This document shows positions 42,820 to 50,763 of a DNA stretch of 64,000 nucleotides, piece by piece (the first letter of the stretch is position 1; every line of letters begins with the position of its first letter). The translations under genes and the position numbers were made by a program. The stretch is from a bacterium (GTDB taxonomy: Bacteria > Myxococcota_A > Bradymonadia > UBA7976 > UBA1532), in NCBI GenBank assembly GCA_030426085.1, contig JAUHYW010000029.1, forward strand, positions 1 through 64,000. Reading direction: 5' to 3'. The notes under the pieces were generated by a model. It searched no databases. It saw nothing but the letters and a program-made list of their open reading frames with translations, and had not been told where the DNA came from.

Positions 42820-44253
42820 ATGCCCGCCCGACGCCTGCTCCCGCTCCTGACGCTGGCCCTCGTCGGCTGCGACGACGCGCCCCCGGCCCCGACGACCGAC
42901 GGCCCCGACATGGCCCGGGGGGTCGACGGCGGCGGCCCCCCGTGCACCGGTGAGGCCTGCGAGATGTGCAACGGCGTCGACGACGACGGCGACGGCACCG
43001 TCGACGAGGGGGTCCCGATGGCCGGCGAGGCCTGCGGCAACGCGGCCTGCGGCATGGGCACCTGGACCTGCATCTCGGGATCGATGGTCTGCGCCGGGGC
43101 CGCCGCGGTGGGCGAAGAGGTCTGCAACGGCGAGGACGACGACTGCGACGGGCAGATCGACGAGGCCGACCCCCGGCTGGGCGAGGCGTGCGAGGCATGC
43201 GCCGGGCAGTACGTGTGCATCGACGGCGACCTGCGGTGCAACGCGGGCGCGGCCGAGGTGTGCAACGGCCTGGACGACGACTGCGATGGGCAGGTCGACG
43301 ACGGCCTGACCCGCCCCTGCGGCGAAGAGACCGGCGCCTGCGAGCCGGGCACCGAGACCTGCACCGACGGGCAGTGGGGCGGCTGCGTCGGCGGCACCGG
43401 GCCCAACGGCGAAGAGTGCAACGGCCTCGACGACGACTGCGACGGCCTGATCGACGAGCGGGTGGCCGACTGCAACGGCCTGGGCACCCCGTGCGCGAAC
43501 GACGCCGCGTGCAGCAGCGGGCTGTGCCTGGACGATGACGGCAGCTTCTACTGCAGCCGGGCCTGCGACCCGGCGGTGGCCGACGACTGCGGGGCGGGCA
43601 ACCGGTGCGTCACCATCGACGGGGCCGACGTGTGCATCCCCGACTGGACGGCGTGCGCGACCGACTGCGAGTGCCCCGACGGCCTGGCCTGCATGCCCGC
43701 CGCCAACCACCCCGACGTGCATTACGGCTGCCGGCCCGAGCGCCGCGACGGCCGCCCGGTGGGCGCCGAGTGCACCCCCAACGAAGGCCAGTGCGCCACG
43801 GGGACCTGCCTCGCCCGCACCGGGCGCTGCGTCCGGTGGTGCGCCGCCGCGGCCGAGTGCGGCGGCACCTCGATCTGCGACGCGGGCACCCTCTGCGTCG
43901 AGCTGTCCGGCGTCGAGCAGCCGATCTGCGCCAACGCCTGCACCGCCGACGCCGACTGCCCCCGCCACGCCGGGCTCGGTCCGGACGACCCCGCCGAGCT
44001 GTGCCGCTACCGGCCAAACGCCGATATGACGGCCAACGTCGGCGTCTGCGACTGGCCCAACGCCGACGGCGCCGCCCTCGGCGAGCTGTGCGACGGCGGC
44101 GCCGACTGCGCGCACGGGCTGTGCTTGCGCTTCCCGAACGCCGACAACTACTGCACCAAGGGCTGCGACGCGGTCGAGGACTGCCCGCCCGACTGGCGCT
44201 GCGAGCCGGACCGGCTCAACGGGCTCGAGGTCTCGATCTGCCGGCGGGATTGA
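42820..44253 (+). CDS. Lipoprotein with four MopE-type metal-binding repeats
   Basis: A 477-residue lipoprotein (lipobox ALVGC, Cys near 17). After a short Asp/Pro linker it has four copies of the MopE-type motif, CNGVDDDGDGTVDEG, CNGEDDDCDGQIDEA, CNGLDDDCDGQVDDG and CNGLDDDCDGLIDER, in the first ~210 residues. These are acidic loops thought to bind Ca or Cu in surface proteins of methanotrophs and Myxococcota. The rest is Cys-rich without repeats (CSSGLCLDDDGSFYCSR). ATG 42,820 is chosen because GAGAGG lies six bases before it; ATG 42,814 touches that site. Confidence 0.82.
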   Translation: MPARRLLPLLTLALVGCDDAPPAPTTDGPDMARGVDGGGPPCTGEACEMCNGVDDDGDGTVDEGVPMAGEACGNAACGMGTWTCISGSMVCAGAAAVGEEVCNGEDDDCDGQIDEADPRLGEACEACAGQYVCIDGDLRCNAGAAEVCNGLDDDCDGQVDDGLTRPCGEETGACEPGTETCTDGQWGGCVGGTGPNGEECNGLDDDCDGLIDERVADCNGLGTPCANDAACSSGLCLDDDGSFYCSRACDPAVADDCGAGNRCVTIDGADVCIPDWTACATDCECPDGLACMPAANHPDVHYGCRPERRDGRPVGAECTPNEGQCATGTCLARTGRCVRWCAAAAECGGTSICDAGTLCVELSGVEQPICANACTADADCPRHAGLGPDDPAELCRYRPNADMTANVGVCDWPNADGAALGELCDGGADCAHGLCLRFPNADNYCTKGCDAVEDCPPDWRCEPDRLNGLEVSICRRD

Positions 44254-44277
44254 GCGGCGCGCGGACCCGGCGGACCT

Positions 44278-45045
44278 TCAGCGGCGGCGGCGCAGGGCGG
44301 CGAGCCCCAACAGCCCCAGACCCACCAGCCAGCCGCCGCTCGGCGCCCGCCCCGGCGCAGCGACGCAGCCCTCGTCGACGGGCTCTTCGGCGAAGATGGT
44401 CGCGTAGATCTCGCAATACGCGAGGATGTCGTCGCGGGCCAGCGTGCGCTTGTTGTTCTCGCCGGGCCCGGCCGACGCGTACATCGTCGCGTCCTCCTCC
44501 GGCGTGTGATCGAAGCCGAGCAGGTGCCCCACCTCGTGGGTCAGCGTATTGCGCAGGTCGAAGCGGGCGCGGGGGGTGATGTCGCCGGCCGCAAACGGGA
44601 AGGCCCCGTTCACCTCGATGTCGGCGTCGATGATCTCCCCCGCCCGATCGCACACCCCGCCCTTGCCCTCACAGAACGACACCGTGGTCACCGCCACGGC
44701 GTTCTCGTCGTGCAGCCACAGCGCCTCCTGCTCCCGAAAGACGACGACGTTGACCTTGTCGTAGCCGATCTCCTTCTCGGGGTCGGCCCCGTGCGCGGTC
44801 GGCCCCTCGTACACGACCTCCATCTCGACGCACGACTGCTCGAGCCACGGGGCGAACGACAGCGCGACCTGAGCGACGAGCGTATCGAAGTCCATGTCGT
44901 CGCTGCCGACCTCGTTGATCCGGTAGGTGATGAGCCGGGTGTTCCACTCGGTCAGCGCCTCGGCCTTCTTCGTGCGCGACTGCACGTAGGCCGATGCGTC
45001 GACGGCGCCCAGGAGGACCACGGCCGCGAGCCATACGCGGATCAT
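44278..45045 (-). CDS. Exported zinc metalloprotease with MYXO-CTERM tail
   Basis: A 255-residue secreted protease of the matrixin-like (metzincin) type: signal peptide 1-20, then a catalytic domain with zinc motif HEVGHLLGFDH (HExxHxxGxxH, about 170-180) followed by the Met-turn region ATMYAS, and a C-terminal MYXO-CTERM tail (PSGGWLVGLGLLGLAALRRRR minus its first residues). The ATG overlaps the stop of the upstream gene as ATGA, so both are translated together. No propeptide Cys switch is obvious. Substrate unknown; surface location is inferred from the tail. Confidence 0.87.
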   Translation of the reverse strand: MIRVWLAAVVLLGAVDASAYVQSRTKKAEALTEWNTRLITYRINEVGSDDMDFDTLVAQVALSFAPWLEQSCVEMEVVYEGPTAHGADPEKEIGYDKVNVVVFREQEALWLHDENAVAVTTVSFCEGKGGVCDRAGEIIDADIEVNGAFPFAAGDITPRARFDLRNTLTHEVGHLLGFDHTPEEDATMYASAGPGENNKRTLARDDILAYCEIYATIFAEEPVDEGCVAAPGRAPSGGWLVGLGLLGLAALRRRR

Positions 45046-45650
45046 CGGGCACCCCCGGTCGGCGTATCGGTCGGCGGATCGAGCAGGCGGGGGCGCTCGG
45101 GCAGGGTGCCCGCGTCGCGCACCACCCGCACCGCCAGATCTTTCAGGAAGGCATCGAGCGGCATCACATCGGCGGCCTCGACCTCGGCGCCGTCGTCCGC
45201 GATCAGCCGCAGGTCCGACAGATCGCGCACGGCCCGCCCTCCAGCCAGCCCGGGTACGACCCGCAGCTTGCCTTGAGCCATGCCCCGCACCCGCAGCCGC
45301 CCGTCGGGCCGCCGGGCGAGGAAGACGACCACCTGCTCCCCCTCGGTGAACTGCGCGCTGCCGGCCACCCGCTGACCGATGCCATCGACCACGCCCCCGG
45401 CGGTCTCGACCACCACCGGCCCCTCGACGGCGCCCTTGACGACCCGCTCGGGGACCAGCGTCGTGCGGGTCCAGAAGCGGGCGCCGACCGCTACGCTCTC
45501 GCTGGAGCCGACGGTGCCCAGCAGGATGACATCGGCGGTCGCCACGAGCGTGTCCAGGTCGATCTTGCGCATGGTGGTGGCGTCGGCACCCGGCGGGACA
45601 CCGACGAGCGCGGCGACGAGGGCCAGCAGCCCGGTCAGTCGATACATCAT
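45042..45650 (-). CDS. Exported protein coupled to the metalloprotease
   Basis: A 202-residue exported protein with signal peptide MYRLTGLLALVAALVGVPPG. The mature domain has strand patterns TLVATADVILLGTVGSSESV, TRTTLVPERVVKGAVEG and EQVVVFLARRPDGRLRV. This resembles the domain often found beside myxobacterial M10-type proteases, but I do not place it in a named family. The start at 45,650 (of two adjacent ATGs) is chosen for the signal peptide. The stop overlaps the protease ATG. Likely an inhibitor, chaperone or partner of that protease (inference from coupling). Confidence 0.65.
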   Translation of the reverse strand: MMYRLTGLLALVAALVGVPPGADATTMRKIDLDTLVATADVILLGTVGSSESVAVGARFWTRTTLVPERVVKGAVEGPVVVETAGGVVDGIGQRVAGSAQFTEGEQVVVFLARRPDGRLRVRGMAQGKLRVVPGLAGGRAVRDLSDLRLIADDGAEVEAADVMPLDAFLKDLAVRVVRDAGTLPERPRLLDPPTDTPTGGAR

Positions 45651-45835
45651 GGGGAACCTCGAAGTCGGGAGTCGGGCGCAGTCTACCGCAAGAGCCCCGA
45701 CCGAGGCACAGCCCCACCGCCGCGGGCCGCAGCGAACGCAGAAAAGCACCGGCCCGGCGAAAAAACGCTCCAGTTGGAGCGGATCCGGCCGATGGCGTCT
45801 CGGGGGCCGTGTGATCCGGCCGCCCGAGGAGCCCC

Positions 45836-46069
45836 ATGAAGGTCTCGCCCCAGGCCGCGCAATACGCTTTGCAATACGCCGCCCAGGCCCCGCCCGCGCT
45901 CGCCCCGGCGGCCACCGCCCAGGCGATGGACGTGATGGTCGCCGCCAAGGCGCTCGACGCCATCGACGCCCAGGGTCAGGCCGCCCTCACCTTGCTGGAG
46001 TCGGTCGCCCAGGTGGCCGAGCTGGCGCAGATCACCGGCGTCGGCGGGCACATCGACACCTACGCCTGA
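45836..46069 (+). CDS. 77-residue YjfB-like putative motility protein
   Basis: A small Ala/Gln-rich helical protein. The core AMDVMVAAKALDAIDAQGQAALTLLESV follows the pattern of the YjfB 'putative motility protein' family (Pfam-style), seen in flagellate Bacillota and some Proteobacteria. No signal peptide. GAGGAG is five bases before the ATG. It sits alone between the divergent exported-protein gene and dgoK. No motility genes are nearby. The assignment rests on a short pattern. Confidence 0.5.
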   Translation: MKVSPQAAQYALQYAAQAPPALAPAATAQAMDVMVAAKALDAIDAQGQAALTLLESVAQVAELAQITGVGGHIDTYA

Positions 46070-46139
46070 CCCCCCTCGACGGCTCCCCGCCGGCCGGATA
46101 CCGTATTCGACATCCGACCCGCCGCTGGAGCCCGCCCCG

Positions 46140-47102
46140 ATGACCCGCAGCCCCGAATTCCCCCCCGGCGAGCCGCCGCCGCCCACGGCCCTGATCGGCG
46201 TCGACTGGGGCCCGATCGGCGTCCGGGCGCTGCGGCTGTCGGCCGAGGGGGAGGTGCTCGCGACCGCCGACGAGCACGACTGGCGGGCCCGGGTGGCGGC
46301 CGAGGGACACGGCGCGATCTACGCCGAGCTGCGCCACGCGCTGGGGGTCACCGACGGGGTGCCCGGCCTGCTCAGCGGCGCGGTGGGCGGCCGGCGGGGC
46401 TGGATCGACGCCGGCTACGTCGACTGCCCCGCCGGACCCGCCGAGCTGGGCGCGGCGCTGGTGCCCACCCCGACCGATCCCGGCAGCTTCGTGGTGCCCG
46501 GCCTGCGGCTCGACACCGTCGAACACTGCGACCTCATGCGCGGCGAAGAGACCCGCCTCGCCGGCCTGCTCGAGAGCGTGCCCGGCGCCCGGGATGGCAT
46601 CCGGGATGGCATCGTGTGCCTGCCCGGGCATCACAGCAAGTGGGTCCGGCTGGCGGCTGGGCGGGTGCAGCGCTTCGCGACCCACCTCACCGGCGAGCTG
46701 ATCGACCTGTGCCGGCGCCACGGCACCCCCGGGCGGACGATGCGCGGCGTGCGCCACGACGAGCGGGCGTTCACCGCCGGGGTCGACGCCTCGGCGAAGC
46801 CCGGCGGCGTGCAGCACCACCTGTTCGCCGCGCGCGCCCTGCCCCGCACCGGGCGCCTGCGATCCGAGCAGGTCCACCCGTGGCTGTCGGGGCTGCTCAT
46901 CGGCCACGAGTGTCGGGCGATGCGGGCCCGGTGGACCGAGGCCAGCGCGGTGGTGCTCGTCGGGGCCCCCGAGACCATGGCCCGCTACGCGTCGGCGCTG
47001 CGCCGCATCGGGGTGACGGCGGTCCAGATCGACGGCGCGGTCGCGATGGCCCGGGGCCTCGCCCGCCTCGCCCGCCGGGCGGGCCTGATCGCCGCCCGCT
47101 GA
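46140..47102 (+). CDS. dgoK: 2-dehydro-3-deoxygalactonokinase
   Basis: A 320-residue sugar-acid kinase that phosphorylates 2-keto-3-deoxygalactonate (KDGal) in the DeLey-Doudoroff galactonate pathway. The N-terminal ATP loop is LIGVDWGPIGVRALRL; the family's GAVGGRRGWIDAGYVDCPAG (about 80-99) and CLPGHHSKWVRL (about 160-171) are both present. Cytosolic. The KDPGal aldolase that takes the next step is encoded at 54,292, seven genes away but in the same direction. No galactonate dehydratase was seen in the window. Confidence 0.88.
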   Translation: MTRSPEFPPGEPPPPTALIGVDWGPIGVRALRLSAEGEVLATADEHDWRARVAAEGHGAIYAELRHALGVTDGVPGLLSGAVGGRRGWIDAGYVDCPAGPAELGAALVPTPTDPGSFVVPGLRLDTVEHCDLMRGEETRLAGLLESVPGARDGIRDGIVCLPGHHSKWVRLAAGRVQRFATHLTGELIDLCRRHGTPGRTMRGVRHDERAFTAGVDASAKPGGVQHHLFAARALPRTGRLRSEQVHPWLSGLLIGHECRAMRARWTEASAVVLVGAPETMARYASALRRIGVTAVQIDGAVAMARGLARLARRAGLIAAR

Positions 47103-47166
47103 GCGACCACCGGGCCGCTGATCGAACCGGTCGACGCCGCGCGCCGGGCGGGTGTACACAGCCTGC

Positions 47167-47673
47167 ATGCGATCGAACTTCAGACGATGGCCGGCGCTCA
47201 TGACGCTCTGCCTCGCAGCGTGCGGCGGCGACGAAGCCGGCGACCCCCCCGCCCTGCCGACCGAGGCGAGCCCGGCGGCGATCCTCGACTTCCTCGACAC
47301 CCGCCGCTTCGACGGCCCCGGCTGGCGCCCCGAGTCCCCCGCGCCCCGCCCCGAGCTCACCCCGGTCTCGCCCCACGACCGGGTCCGGGTCTACCAGAAC
47401 GAGGCGCTGATCCAGTCCCGCCCGAGCGGCGACTACGCCCCCGACAGCATGGCGGTCAAAGAGATGTACGACGGCGACACCCCGGTCGGCTACGCGGTGC
47501 TGTGGCTCGAGCCGGGCGCGGCCCGCTTCACCTGGCTCTGCTACGGCCCCACCGGGCGCTGCGGCCTCGCCGAGCAGGCCGCCGAGCGCACCTCGCCGAT
47601 CTTCGGGCAAGGGGCCGAGGTCGTCTGCGGCCAATGCCACGGCGGCATGGTGTTCACCGAGATCGCGCCATGA
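47167..47673 (+). CDS. Mono-haem lipoprotein resembling cytochrome P460
   Basis: A 168-residue lipoprotein (lipobox CLAAC, Cys19) with one c-type haem site, CGQCH, near the C-terminus (about 155-159). The preceding part has the P460 style VRVYQNEALIQSRPSG...SMAVKEMYDGDTPVGYAVL...YGPTGR, ending with the haem motif a few residues before the stop. Cytochrome P460 proteins oxidise hydroxylamine or detoxify NO/sulfide-like compounds through a Lys-crosslinked haem; the Lys in SMAVKEMY would be the candidate cross-link residue. The stop overlaps the next ATG as ATGA. The assignment is by pattern and is moderately certain. Confidence 0.7.
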   Translation: MRSNFRRWPALMTLCLAACGGDEAGDPPALPTEASPAAILDFLDTRRFDGPGWRPESPAPRPELTPVSPHDRVRVYQNEALIQSRPSGDYAPDSMAVKEMYDGDTPVGYAVLWLEPGAARFTWLCYGPTGRCGLAEQAAERTSPIFGQGAEVVCGQCHGGMVFTEIAP

Positions 47674-49199
47674 GCCGACGATCGCTCACGCCGAGATGGG
47701 CCCGCCTCGCCCCATGGGCCCTGGCCTGCGGGCTGCTCGCCGCCGCCTGCGACGAGCGGACGACACCCCAGGATCCACCGCCCGCAGACGCCGCGCCGCC
47801 GGACGGCCCCCCAGCGGATCACGCCCCACCGGACCGCGCCCCACCAGATGATGGACCCCTCGACGCCACGCCGCCTGACGGGCAGCCCGACGCCGCCCCC
47901 GACCCGGGCCCGGCGTTCACCCCCCGGCCCCGCAACCCGCCGACCGCCACCCTGAGCGCGCCCCCGGGCATGGCCGTCGCCCGGGGCCTGATCCACATGC
48001 ACAACGTCTTCAGCCACGACGCCTGCGACGGCGAGCCGCTGTTCGAAGACGGCACCCCCGACGAGGCGTGCCACCAGCGCATGCGGGCCGCCTTCTGCCA
48101 CAACCGGCACGACTTCGTGCTGATGACCGACCACCCCGACTCGGTCGAGCGCCGCACGCTGCCCGAGGCGCTGTACCACCGCCCGGGCGACACCCTCGAG
48201 CTGCGCGACGGCGCGCCCGTGGCCAACCGCATCCCCTGCGACGACGGACACAGCGTGCTGCTGACCGCCGGCAGCGAGGGCGACCTGATGCCGGTGATGT
48301 TCCAGCGCATGCCCGACCCGGCGCGGCTGCGCGACCGCTCCCCGGCGGGCATCGCAGCGCTGCGCGACGCGGGCGCGCTGGTGTTCCAGGCCCATATGGA
48401 GCGCTTCGACGGCCCCACCGCCGCGGCGTGGGATCTGGACGGCCACGAGATCTACAACATCCACGCCAACCTCGACCCCGGCGGCCCGGTGCTGCGCGAG
48501 GTCCTGCCCGACATCGCGCAGCTCGTCGGCGCCGGCTTCGACGGCCCGCACCCCGACCTGTGGTTCACCGGCATCTTCCGCGCGGGCGACGCCGCGCTCG
48601 CCACCTGGGACTGGACCCTCGCCCGCCGCCGCATGCTGGGCTTCGCCGGCTCCGACACCCACGAGAACGTGCCCCTGCCCATCGACACCGGCGACGGCGA
48701 GCGCATCGAGAGCTACCGCCGCATCGGCGGCTGGTTCAGCAACCGGCTCCTGCTCGACGGCCCGGTGAGCTACGACGCGATCCGGGCGGCCCTGCTCGCC
48801 GGGCGGCTCTACGTGGTGCTCGACGCCTTCGGGCAGGTCGACGGCTTCGACGTGCGGGCCGAGGGCCCCGCCGGCGACCGCCTCGAGATGGGCGACGACG
48901 CGCGGTTCACCCCCGGTTGGCGCATCCTCGTCGACGCGCCCGACGCCCCGCCCGCAGCCACCGTCGAGATCCGCCTGCTGCGGATCACCGAAGACGGCCC
49001 GGCGATCGTCGCGCAGACCACCGATCCGACGCTGACGTTCGAGCCGCCCGGTCCCGGCGCCTATCGGGTCGAGATCTGGCTGACCCCCGAGCACCTGCGC
49101 CCCGAGATGGGCGCCCTCGCCGATCGGTTCATCCGCCACGGGGTGTGGGTCTATGCCAACCCGATCTACCTGTGGCCCGCCGAGATGCCACCCGAGTGA
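47670..49199 (+). CDS. PHP-family metallohydrolase-like lipoprotein
   Basis: A 509-residue lipoprotein: lipobox LLAAAC (Cys24), a Pro/Asp/Ala linker to about 90, then a PHP-like fold with LIHMHNVFSHDAC (about 107), FVLMTDHPDSVE, AHMERFDG and LGFAGSDTHENVPLP (about 325), and a C-terminal beta domain. Enough His/Asp ligands remain for metal binding. It is co-translated with the P460-like haem protein (ATGA). The larger PHP lipoprotein at 37,506-40,133 shares the overall plan but little sequence. Substrate unknown. Confidence 0.78.
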   Translation: MSRRSLTPRWARLAPWALACGLLAAACDERTTPQDPPPADAAPPDGPPADHAPPDRAPPDDGPLDATPPDGQPDAAPDPGPAFTPRPRNPPTATLSAPPGMAVARGLIHMHNVFSHDACDGEPLFEDGTPDEACHQRMRAAFCHNRHDFVLMTDHPDSVERRTLPEALYHRPGDTLELRDGAPVANRIPCDDGHSVLLTAGSEGDLMPVMFQRMPDPARLRDRSPAGIAALRDAGALVFQAHMERFDGPTAAAWDLDGHEIYNIHANLDPGGPVLREVLPDIAQLVGAGFDGPHPDLWFTGIFRAGDAALATWDWTLARRRMLGFAGSDTHENVPLPIDTGDGERIESYRRIGGWFSNRLLLDGPVSYDAIRAALLAGRLYVVLDAFGQVDGFDVRAEGPAGDRLEMGDDARFTPGWRILVDAPDAPPAATVEIRLLRITEDGPAIVAQTTDPTLTFEPPGPGAYRVEIWLTPEHLRPEMGALADRFIRHGVWVYANPIYLWPAEMPPE

Positions 49200-49203
49200 A
49201 GGG

Positions 49204-50763
49204 TCACCGCTCGACGGCGCCCCGATCCACATCCCGCAGCCGGTCGCCTTCCACCGACCGGGCGTGGCCCCGCACGTCGACCCGCAGCCACTCGATGACA
49301 TCCGCCGGGAAGCCATCCCCGGTGCCGCTGTCGACGGCCGGCGACCCGAGCGTCGGCGCCGGCAGGCCGTCGACCCGCTCCAGCATGGGGTCGCGCCCGT
49401 CGTTGCCCTCGCCCGGCGGCAGCGCGCCCCCGCTCGCGAGGGTATTGAACGCCGCGTCGAGCGTCGCCTGGATGGGATCCTCCCGGTTGTAGGTCGGCCA
49501 CCAGCGCCCGTCGAGCACGATGTCCTGGGGCGCGCCGGTCAGCCGGTGGCGGTTGTCGGCGAGCAGGTTGTTGACCATGACGCCGTGAGGCATCGGCTGA
49601 CCCACCGCGCTCTGATACAACGAGACCCCGATGTGACCCCCGACGATGGTGTTGTTGATCATCACCGGTCGGGCGCCGTTCTTGAAGCCGATGCCGTGGA
49701 AGCAGCCTTCGATGACATTGTCGACGATGACGATGTCGATGTCGCCGTCGCCGGTGATGCCACCCCCGTTTATGCCCGCGTTGGGCCGGTCGGGGTCGAG
49801 CGGGTAGAAGTCGCGGATGTGATTGCCGATGACATACGCCGAGCAGCGATCGAGGTCGATGGCGTCGTCCTCCCCCTCGGCGAACGCGTTGCCGACGAGC
49901 ACCGGCCACTCGCCGACGCAGTCCTGGAGGTCGATAGCGTCCCGATAGCCTCGCCGGGGGCCGAAGACGTTGCCCTCGATGCGCAGCCCGCCGCTGCGCC
50001 GGGCCCGGATGATCTCGCCGCCGACGTCGGGCGCGCTGTCGAGCCCGAAGCGGCCGTCGCGCAGCGTCACCCCGGCGGTGCCCGGCAGGTCGACGGCGAC
50101 GTCGACCCAGCGATCGAAGTCGGCGTGGGCCACCTCGGTGCGCACCCCCGTCGGGTGGCTCACGGTCAGCAGCCGATCCCCGCCCGACAGCGCGGTGTGG
50201 TGCACGCCGTTGGGCCCGGCCCGCAGCTCGACGGTGTCATAGCCGTCGCCCTCGATCCGCACCGGCGCGTCGGGGGATCCGATGGCATACAGCCGCCCCT
50301 CCGAGACCAGCCCGGCCCCCGCGGCGAGCGACAGCCGGGCGCCGGGCCCGAGCACCAGGATGCCATCGGCCGTGACCCGCGCCCCGTCCACGCGCGCGCC
50401 CCGGCCGGCGTAGAGCACCGGCCGATCGATGGGATCGGGCAAGGCGTCGACCACCATCTCGGGCGGCGCGTCCCGCAGGGCGGCCCGCAGCGCGCCGAGC
50501 GTCAACTCACCCGCTTCATAGGCGTCGAGCAGCGCCCGCAGGTCGAAGCCCTCCGGCCAGCCGACGTCGGGGTCGGGCGGCGCCGCGTCCCGGGCGCCGG
50601 GCACGAAGACATCCCCCGCATCGGGCGCGGCGTCGATCGCCGCCGCGTCGGGCGGCGCGACGTCGGCCGCTGCGTCCACCGCGACCCCGGCGTCGGGCCC
50701 CTGCTCCGGCGCGTCGCACGCCGCCGCGAGCAGCCCCGCCATCATCAGCGCCGCGGCCCTCAT
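49204..50763 (-). CDS. Parallel beta-helix lipoprotein, third gene of the CotH operon
   Basis: A 519-residue lipoprotein (lipobox LLAAAC, Cys16) with a long Asp/Ala/Pro linker (about 20-65). The body consists of short repeated strands rich in Asn, Gly, Asp and Val (AIDLQDCVGEWPVLVGNAFA, YVIGNHIRDF, IVIVDNVIEGCFHGIGF), typical of a right-handed parallel beta-helix as in pectate-lyase-like surface proteins. No catalytic Asp/Arg set of a polysaccharide lyase is obvious. The ATG overlaps the stop of the upstream CotH/lectin gene (ATGA). It converges with the PHP lipoprotein gene, only four bases apart. Confidence 0.78.
   Translation of the reverse strand: MRAAALMMAGLLAAACDAPEQGPDAGVAVDAAADVAPPDAAAIDAAPDAGDVFVPGARDAAPPDPDVGWPEGFDLRALLDAYEAGELTLGALRAALRDAPPEMVVDALPDPIDRPVLYAGRGARVDGARVTADGILVLGPGARLSLAAGAGLVSEGRLYAIGSPDAPVRIEGDGYDTVELRAGPNGVHHTALSGGDRLLTVSHPTGVRTEVAHADFDRWVDVAVDLPGTAGVTLRDGRFGLDSAPDVGGEIIRARRSGGLRIEGNVFGPRRGYRDAIDLQDCVGEWPVLVGNAFAEGEDDAIDLDRCSAYVIGNHIRDFYPLDPDRPNAGINGGGITGDGDIDIVIVDNVIEGCFHGIGFKNGARPVMINNTIVGGHIGVSLYQSAVGQPMPHGVMVNNLLADNRHRLTGAPQDIVLDGRWWPTYNREDPIQATLDAAFNTLASGGALPPGEGNDGRDPMLERVDGLPAPTLGSPAVDSGTGDGFPADVIEWLRVDVRGHARSVEGDRLRDVDRGAVER

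Noticed and set aside
40395-44253. Regularly spaced repeats that could suggest a CRISPR array
   Set aside because: The regularity comes from Cys codons in protein repeats. Units vary in DNA, have no spacers and are coding.
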